Below, one piece after another: positions 5,683 to 9,058 of a stretch of 9,058 nucleotides of DNA (the first letter of the stretch is position 1; the number at the start of each line of letters is the position of its first letter). A model generated the notes under the pieces. It worked only from the letters and a program-made list of their open reading frames with translations. It was not told where the DNA came from and made no database searches. This stretch comes from an uncultured Collinsella sp. Its GTDB lineage: Bacteria > Actinomycetota > Coriobacteriia > Coriobacteriales > Coriobacteriaceae. The translations under genes and the position numbers were made by a program. The DNA lies in assembly GCA_900556365.1 (NCBI GenBank), contig USOG01000050.1, forward strand, positions 1 to 9,058. Reading direction: 5' to 3'.

Positions 5683-6549
5683 ATGCTGACGATCGGGTGT
5701 CATCTTTCGACGACGAAGGGCTATCGGGCAATGGGGGAGACGGCGTTGTCCATTGGCGCCAATACCTTTGCATTCTTTACGCGCAACCCGCGCGGTGGCA
5801 AGGCAAAAGACCTTGACATGGATGACGTGGCGGCTCTGCGCGAGCTTATGGCGCAAAACGACTTTGGACCGCTGGTGGCGCATGCCCCGTATACCTATAA
5901 CCCCTGCTCCGCTAAGGAGCTGGCGCGCGAGTTTGCCTTGGAGGCAATGGCCGAGGACTTGCAGCGTCTGGAAACACTGCCCGGCAACTACTACAACTTC
6001 CATCCCGGTGCGCATGTGGGACAGGGCTCCGACGCCGGCATTCAGATGATTGTCGACACGCTGTGCCAGGTGATGTTTGAGGGGCAGCAGACGACGGTAT
6101 TACTCGAGACCATGGCAGGAAAGGGCACCGAGGTGGGCCGTAGCTTTGAAGAACTGGCGTGCATTATCGAGGGCGTTGCCGCCAAGCGCCCAGAGCTGTC
6201 CGATAAGCTGGGCGTTTGTTTGGACACCTGCCATGTGAGCGATGCCGGCTACGACATCATCCATGATCTGGACGACGTACTCGACGAGTTCGACCGCGTG
6301 GTGGGTATCGATCGCTTGCATGCCGTACACATCAACGATTCGAAGAACCCTTGTGGCGCCCATAAAGATCGTCACGAGTGCATCGGCAAAGGATACCTTG
6401 GCAGCGAGGAATTTGGTGGCGGTATGCAGGTTATGCAGAATATTGTATCGAATGGCCGTTTGCGTTCGCTGCCGTTTATTTTGGAGACTCCGAACGAACT
6501 TGCAGGTTATGCAGCTGAAATTAGACTATTAAGGTCATTGCAGCAGTAA
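5683..6549 (+). CDS. nfo: Endonuclease IV (AP endonuclease)
   Basis: The 288-residue protein is a class II AP endonuclease of the Nfo family, which cuts DNA 5' of abasic sites and removes 3' blocking groups in base excision repair. All nine ligands of the trinuclear zinc centre are present in order: His67 (AHAPY), His107 (FHPGAH), Glu142 (LLETMAG), Asp181 and His184 (LDTCH), His216 (HIND), Asp229 and His231 (KDRH), and Glu268 (LETPN). Length is normal for the family. The frame is open 28 codons further upstream, but that stretch is the palindromic repeat. The ATG at 5683 has GAGGGAG six bases before it and starts at MLTIGCHLS, the usual first strand, so it is the chosen start. The alternative ATG at 5665 has no SD. 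Cytoplasmic DNA repair enzyme. The only apparent link to the preceding oxidoreductase is shared orientation. Confidence 0.95.
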   Translation: MLTIGCHLSTTKGYRAMGETALSIGANTFAFFTRNPRGGKAKDLDMDDVAALRELMAQNDFGPLVAHAPYTYNPCSAKELAREFALEAMAEDLQRLETLPGNYYNFHPGAHVGQGSDAGIQMIVDTLCQVMFEGQQTTVLLETMAGKGTEVGRSFEELACIIEGVAAKRPELSDKLGVCLDTCHVSDAGYDIIHDLDDVLDEFDRVVGIDRLHAVHINDSKNPCGAHKDRHECIGKGYLGSEEFGGGMQVMQNIVSNGRLRSLPFILETPNELAGYAAEIRLLRSLQQ

Positions 6550-6610
6550 TAACTGTTACAAAGTGGAGTGTTCCATTCACGTTATGGGTTTGTTTCAATC
6601 AGTTTTCTCA

Positions 6611-6639
6611 TTGCAGATTCGTAATTCCGGGTGCATAAT
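6611..6639 (+). promoter_or_regulatory. Candidate promoter of the ABC importer operon
   Basis: TTGCAG (6611-6616) is followed after exactly 17 bases by CATAAT (6634-6639, five of six to TATAAT). Transcription would begin near 6646, giving a leader of about 50 bases before the binding protein start. The gap 6550-6696 holds no other gene, and I see no clear terminator after endonuclease IV. Confidence 0.5.
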
Positions 6640-6656
6640 AGCCAACAGTTTTTGCA

Positions 6657-6678
6657 GACCTCTGAATCAAACGAGGTC
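6657..6678 (+). other. Small inverted repeat in the importer leader
   Basis: GACCTC and GAGGTC (6657-6662 and 6673-6678) form a six-pair stem around a ten-base AT-rich loop, directly before the SD of the binding protein gene. It could be an operator or a leader hairpin. Six pairs is short enough to be chance. Confidence 0.3.
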
Positions 6679-6696
6679 ACCGGAAGGAGACTGATT

Positions 6697-7557
6697 ATGA
6701 AGCTTAAGAAGCTTGGCGCATTTGCCGCCACAGGCGCCATGGCGCTCGCCCTCGCACTGACGGGCTGCGGCTCGTCCAACGCCACCTCTGGTTCTGATGC
6801 CGGTTCCAGCAGCTCTGACGACGCTAAGGTCGAGAAGGTCGACGGCTCCAAGGAGTACGCGCTCGTCAAGGACGGTACACTGACCGTCGGCACCTCTGCC
6901 GAGTACGCTCCGTTTGAGTACAAGGATGACAACGGCGATTATCAGGGCTTTGACCTTGAGCTCATCAAGGCTATCGGCGACAAGCTGGGCCTGGATGTCG
7001 AGTATGTCAACAATGACTTTGACACGCTGGTTCCGGGCGTCGCTTCGGGCGCCAAGTATGACGTTTCCATCGCGGCTATCACCGACACGCCCGAGCGTGA
7101 GAAGGAAGTCACTTTCTCTGATTCCTATTACATGGACGATCAGGCTATCGTGACCAAGGTCGATAACACCGACATCACGGCCGACAACTACAGCGAGAAG
7201 CTCAACAACGCTGACGCTACCATCATCGTCCAGTCTGGCTCGACCGCCGAGGCCTTTGCCCAGGAGAACTTCCCCAAGGCCAAGATCGTCCCCTACAAGG
7301 ACGCTACCGAGTGCTTCAGCGCCCTGCAGTCCGATAAGGGCGACGCCGTAGTCACCAACCGCTCCGTTGCCAGCCAGCTGACCGCCGAGCAGTTCAACAC
7401 CTGCCAGACCATCAAGCAGATCAGCACCGGCGAGGAGTACGCCATCGCCATCAACCAGGGCAACACCAAGCTCAAGGACGACATCAACCAGGCCATCAAG
7501 GACCTGACTGATGACGGTACCGTTGACGCCCTCATGGCTAAGTACAACATCAAGTAA
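6697..7557 (+). CDS. Amino-acid ABC transporter substrate-binding lipoprotein
   Basis: The 286-residue protein starts with a lipoprotein signal (KLKK, an Ala/Leu core, lipobox LTGC with Cys24), so it is anchored to the outer face of the membrane by a lipid on Cys24. A Gly/Ser/Asp-rich linker (25-50) leads to a family 3 solute-binding domain (about 52-286) with TVGTSAEYAPFEY, the GFDLELIKAIGDKLGL motif and TDTPER (131-134), where Arg134 is placed to bind the ligand carboxylate. The usual Asp that binds the alpha-amino group is Asn221 (DAVVTNRS). The start is the ATG after AAGGAGA (6684-6690). An upstream in-frame ATG at 6631 overlaps the promoter and is rejected. Codon choice is strongly biased to C-ending codons, as expected for a highly expressed binding protein. 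It delivers its ligand to the permease encoded next. Ligand identity is not readable; polar amino acids are the family norm. Confidence 0.92.
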   Translation: MKLKKLGAFAATGAMALALALTGCGSSNATSGSDAGSSSSDDAKVEKVDGSKEYALVKDGTLTVGTSAEYAPFEYKDDNGDYQGFDLELIKAIGDKLGLDVEYVNNDFDTLVPGVASGAKYDVSIAAITDTPEREKEVTFSDSYYMDDQAIVTKVDNTDITADNYSEKLNNADATIIVQSGSTAEAFAQENFPKAKIVPYKDATECFSALQSDKGDAVVTNRSVASQLTAEQFNTCQTIKQISTGEEYAIAINQGNTKLKDDINQAIKDLTDDGTVDALMAKYNIK

Positions 7558-7579
7558 AATAGCTACTTGATTGCGCGCG

Positions 7580-7610
7580 GGCCCTTTCCGTTTTGGCGGA
7601 GAGGGCCTTT
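7580..7610 (+). terminator. Terminator-like hairpin between binding protein and permease genes
   Basis: An eleven-pair stem (7580-7590 with 7597-7607, one G-T wobble) closes a six-base loop and is followed by only three T and then GCGCTTC. The short T-run suggests partial read-through. That would leave the binding protein made in excess over the permease and ATPase, which is common in such operons. It may also shield the 3' end of the binding protein message. Confidence 0.65.
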
Positions 7611-7663
7611 GCGCTTCTTGAATGGGCGTCATCCCGCCCCGTTATGTCGGCAACTTAAACGTT

Positions 7664-7668
7664 AGGAG
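7664..7668 (+). promoter_or_regulatory. Ribosome binding site deciding a TTG start
   Basis: AGGAG lies five bases before the TTG at 7674. The next in-frame ATG (7725) has no SD in front of it, which supports the TTG. Confidence 0.6.
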
Positions 7669-7673
7669 CCACC

Positions 7674-9035
7674 TTGTCTCGATTGAACCAAGGAGCTACG
7701 GGCCAGAGCTATCCACTGCCCTCGATGCTCCAAAAGCTGGCCTGTGCCCTGGCTGTGGCGCTCGCCCTGGTATGCGCGGGGGCCTGCGTGCCCACGACCG
7801 CCCAGGCGCTTGAGACCGCAAAGATTACCGCCCGACCCAATACCGGTTCGGGTAGCGATGTGGTCGGCGGCACCGAGACGCGCATTACCTGGGAGGTCCA
7901 GGCCGATGCCGATGAGGAGCTGAGCGGTCTTTCTTTGACGTTTGTCGACGGCACGACGTTTGGTACCGATGACACGCGATTGACGATGCTCTCGGGCGAG
8001 GACCTCATGGATCGTACGCCCATGAAACCCACGTGCAAGGCTGATGGCCAGACGCTCAAGATTGACTTTGGCGAGACGGCGCCTGCCGGCGGCTTTTTCC
8101 GTGTCGAGGTTTACGGCGTGACCTTCCCCGTCGAGGGCGGCGATGAGGCCTTTAGCGGCACCTACACTTTGGCCGATGGCTCGACCAAGAAGATCTCCAA
8201 GATTCCGTCGGTGGAGATCAAGGGCGTGACGGCCTTCGATAACTTCCTGGCCGATCTTAAGGAGCAGCCGTGGGTCGAGGCCTGGAACTCCAATATGTTC
8301 CTGCGCCTGTTCTTGAACCCGGTCATTTTGGTCCAGAGTCTGCCGATCGTCTTCAAGGGCTTCCTCATGTCGCTCTCGATCGTGCTTGTGGCGTTTCCGC
8401 TGGCAATTCCCTTCGGTTTCGCCCTATCGCTCATGCGCATTTCCAAGTCGCGCATCCTGCGCTGCCTTGCCGGTATCTACGTGAATATCATTCGCGGTAC
8501 GCCGGCGTTCCTGCAGATTTATATCGCGTTCTTCGGTCTGCCGTTGGCCGGCGTCAAGGTTGATGACTACGTGCTCGGCGTCATCGTCATGGCCATGAAT
8601 TCGTCTGCCTATCTGTGTGAGATCTTCCGTGCCGGTATTCAATCGATTCCCAAGGGCCAAAACGAGGCTGCTCGCTCTCTGGGCATGAATGCCTTCCAGA
8701 CGCTGCTCTACGTTATGATTCCGCAGACGTTCCGCAATGTTTTGCCTACGCTGACCAGCGAGTTTATCTTGCTTTACAAGGATACGTCGCTGCTTGCGGC
8801 CGTGGGCGTGGTCGAGATCGTCATGAACGCCCGTACCATCGTGGCCACGACGGGCTCCATTACACCGTACGTGGTTGCCGCCCTGTTCTATCTGGTCATC
8901 ACCCTGCCGCTCGCTCGCTTGGTGAGCGGTCTTGAGGCGAGGCTTTTGGGCACGGCCGAGACCAAGAAGAAGCGTCCCGCCAAGAGCGCCGGACAGGTTG
9001 TCGCGACGCCTGCCGATCACATCGCCGGTCTGTAA
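7674..9035 (+). CDS. Amino-acid ABC permease with N-terminal extracytoplasmic domain
   Basis: The 453-residue protein is much longer than the usual 220-residue permease of this family. Residues 1-45 end in a signal-peptide-like stretch (LQKLACALAVALALVCAGAC, then TAQA at 42-45). Residues 46-185 are Thr/Gly/Asp-rich with alternating beta strands (ITWEVQAD, LSLTFVDGTTF, FFRVEVYGVTF), likely a beta-sandwich outside the cell. An amphipathic link (186-215) leads to the permease core, with membrane segments near 228-255, 264-292, 298-320, 368-388 and 396-418. The EAA loop that docks the ATPase is clear at 331-358 (EAARSLGMNAF ... IPQTFRNVLP), as are RGTPAFLQIY (274-283) and AYLCEIFRAGIQSIPKGQ. The tail is basic. 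It should form the channel of the importer with the lipoprotein upstream and the ATPase downstream. The extra domain is not a family 3 binding domain: it is too short and lacks its motifs. Start is TTG with a good SD. Confidence 0.88.
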   Translation: MSRLNQGATGQSYPLPSMLQKLACALAVALALVCAGACVPTTAQALETAKITARPNTGSGSDVVGGTETRITWEVQADADEELSGLSLTFVDGTTFGTDDTRLTMLSGEDLMDRTPMKPTCKADGQTLKIDFGETAPAGGFFRVEVYGVTFPVEGGDEAFSGTYTLADGSTKKISKIPSVEIKGVTAFDNFLADLKEQPWVEAWNSNMFLRLFLNPVILVQSLPIVFKGFLMSLSIVLVAFPLAIPFGFALSLMRISKSRILRCLAGIYVNIIRGTPAFLQIYIAFFGLPLAGVKVDDYVLGVIVMAMNSSAYLCEIFRAGIQSIPKGQNEAARSLGMNAFQTLLYVMIPQTFRNVLPTLTSEFILLYKDTSLLAAVGVVEIVMNARTIVATTGSITPYVVAALFYLVITLPLARLVSGLEARLLGTAETKKKRPAKSAGQVVATPADHIAGL

Positions 9036-9047
9036 GGAGGTCCTATC

Positions 9048-9058
9048 ATGAGCGAAAC
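9048..9058 (+). CDS. Start of next gene, probably the ABC importer ATPase (partial)
   Basis: Only ATG and the codons for Ser and Glu, plus two bases, are inside the window. AAGGAGG (9034-9040) overlaps the permease stop and lies seven bases before the ATG, so this is a real and probably strongly translated start in the same operon. By the usual gene order of polar amino-acid importers it should encode the ATP-binding subunit. The three residues seen do not show this. Confidence 0.5.

Noticed and set aside
6550..6610. Possible terminator after endonuclease IV
   Set aside because: The best pairing around GTGGAGTG and CCATTCAC has mismatches and no T-run, so I do not call it.
6667..7632. Long minus-strand frame opposite the binding lipoprotein gene
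   Set aside because: Antisense shadow created by the strong codon bias of the lipoprotein gene. The predicted protein is Val/Leu/Gly/Asp repeats without any domain.
7624..7639. Small GGGCG/CGCCC hairpin before the permease gene
   Set aside because: Five pairs in high-GC DNA is expected by chance and there is no supporting feature.

Overview
The window is high-GC DNA from a bacterial chromosome. Gene style and repeated protein types suggest a gut actinobacterium of the Coriobacteriia, and Collinsella is my best guess. The pointers are a secreted protein with a Tyr/Gly-rich C-terminal tail, an aldo/keto reductase with a C-terminal double 4Fe-4S module, and a polar amino-acid ABC system with GTG/TTG starts and strong Shine-Dalgarno (SD) sites. 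The genus is an inference and was not checked by any search. I see no insertion sequence, phage gene, tRNA, rRNA or CRISPR array.

Layout, left to right. (1) 11-784 is a secreted coiled-coil protein with a C-terminal segment that looks like a 3D/double-psi-barrel domain. (2) 971-1177 is a small two-helix membrane protein, closed by a strong terminator at 1219-1249. (3) Two minus-strand genes follow: a cyclase/kynurenine-formamidase-family metal hydrolase (3088-2318) and, downstream of it, a ketopantoate-reductase-family dehydrogenase (2201-1287). A hairpin with a T-run sits between them and ends at the second gene's ribosome binding site. (4) Divergently on plus come an Fe-S aldo/keto reductase (3252-4442), a Gfo/Idh/MocA oxidoreductase (4533-5552) and endonuclease IV (5683-6549). 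(5) 6697 to the right edge is an amino-acid ABC importer operon: binding lipoprotein, permease with an extra N-terminal extracytoplasmic domain, and the first codons of a third gene that is probably the ATPase.

The most interesting non-coding signal is a pair of ungapped 78-base copies of a long imperfect palindrome, at 4444-4521 and 5588-5665. Each fills the gap just before a gene. The outer arms are conserved. In the inner arms four consecutive base pairs differ between the copies, and both sides change so that pairing is kept. That is the mark of a selected stem-loop, either a structured RNA leader or a family of palindromic dispersed repeats. The similarity continues about 24 bases further left, so one copy supplies the last codons and stop of the aldo/keto reductase gene.

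Several starts were moved from the longest open frame to the SD-supported one: reductase at 2201, aldo/keto reductase GTG at 3252, endonuclease IV at 5683, binding lipoprotein at 6697. The middle genes are a mixture of redox and repair functions with no obvious shared pathway. Only the ABC operon forms a clear functional unit.
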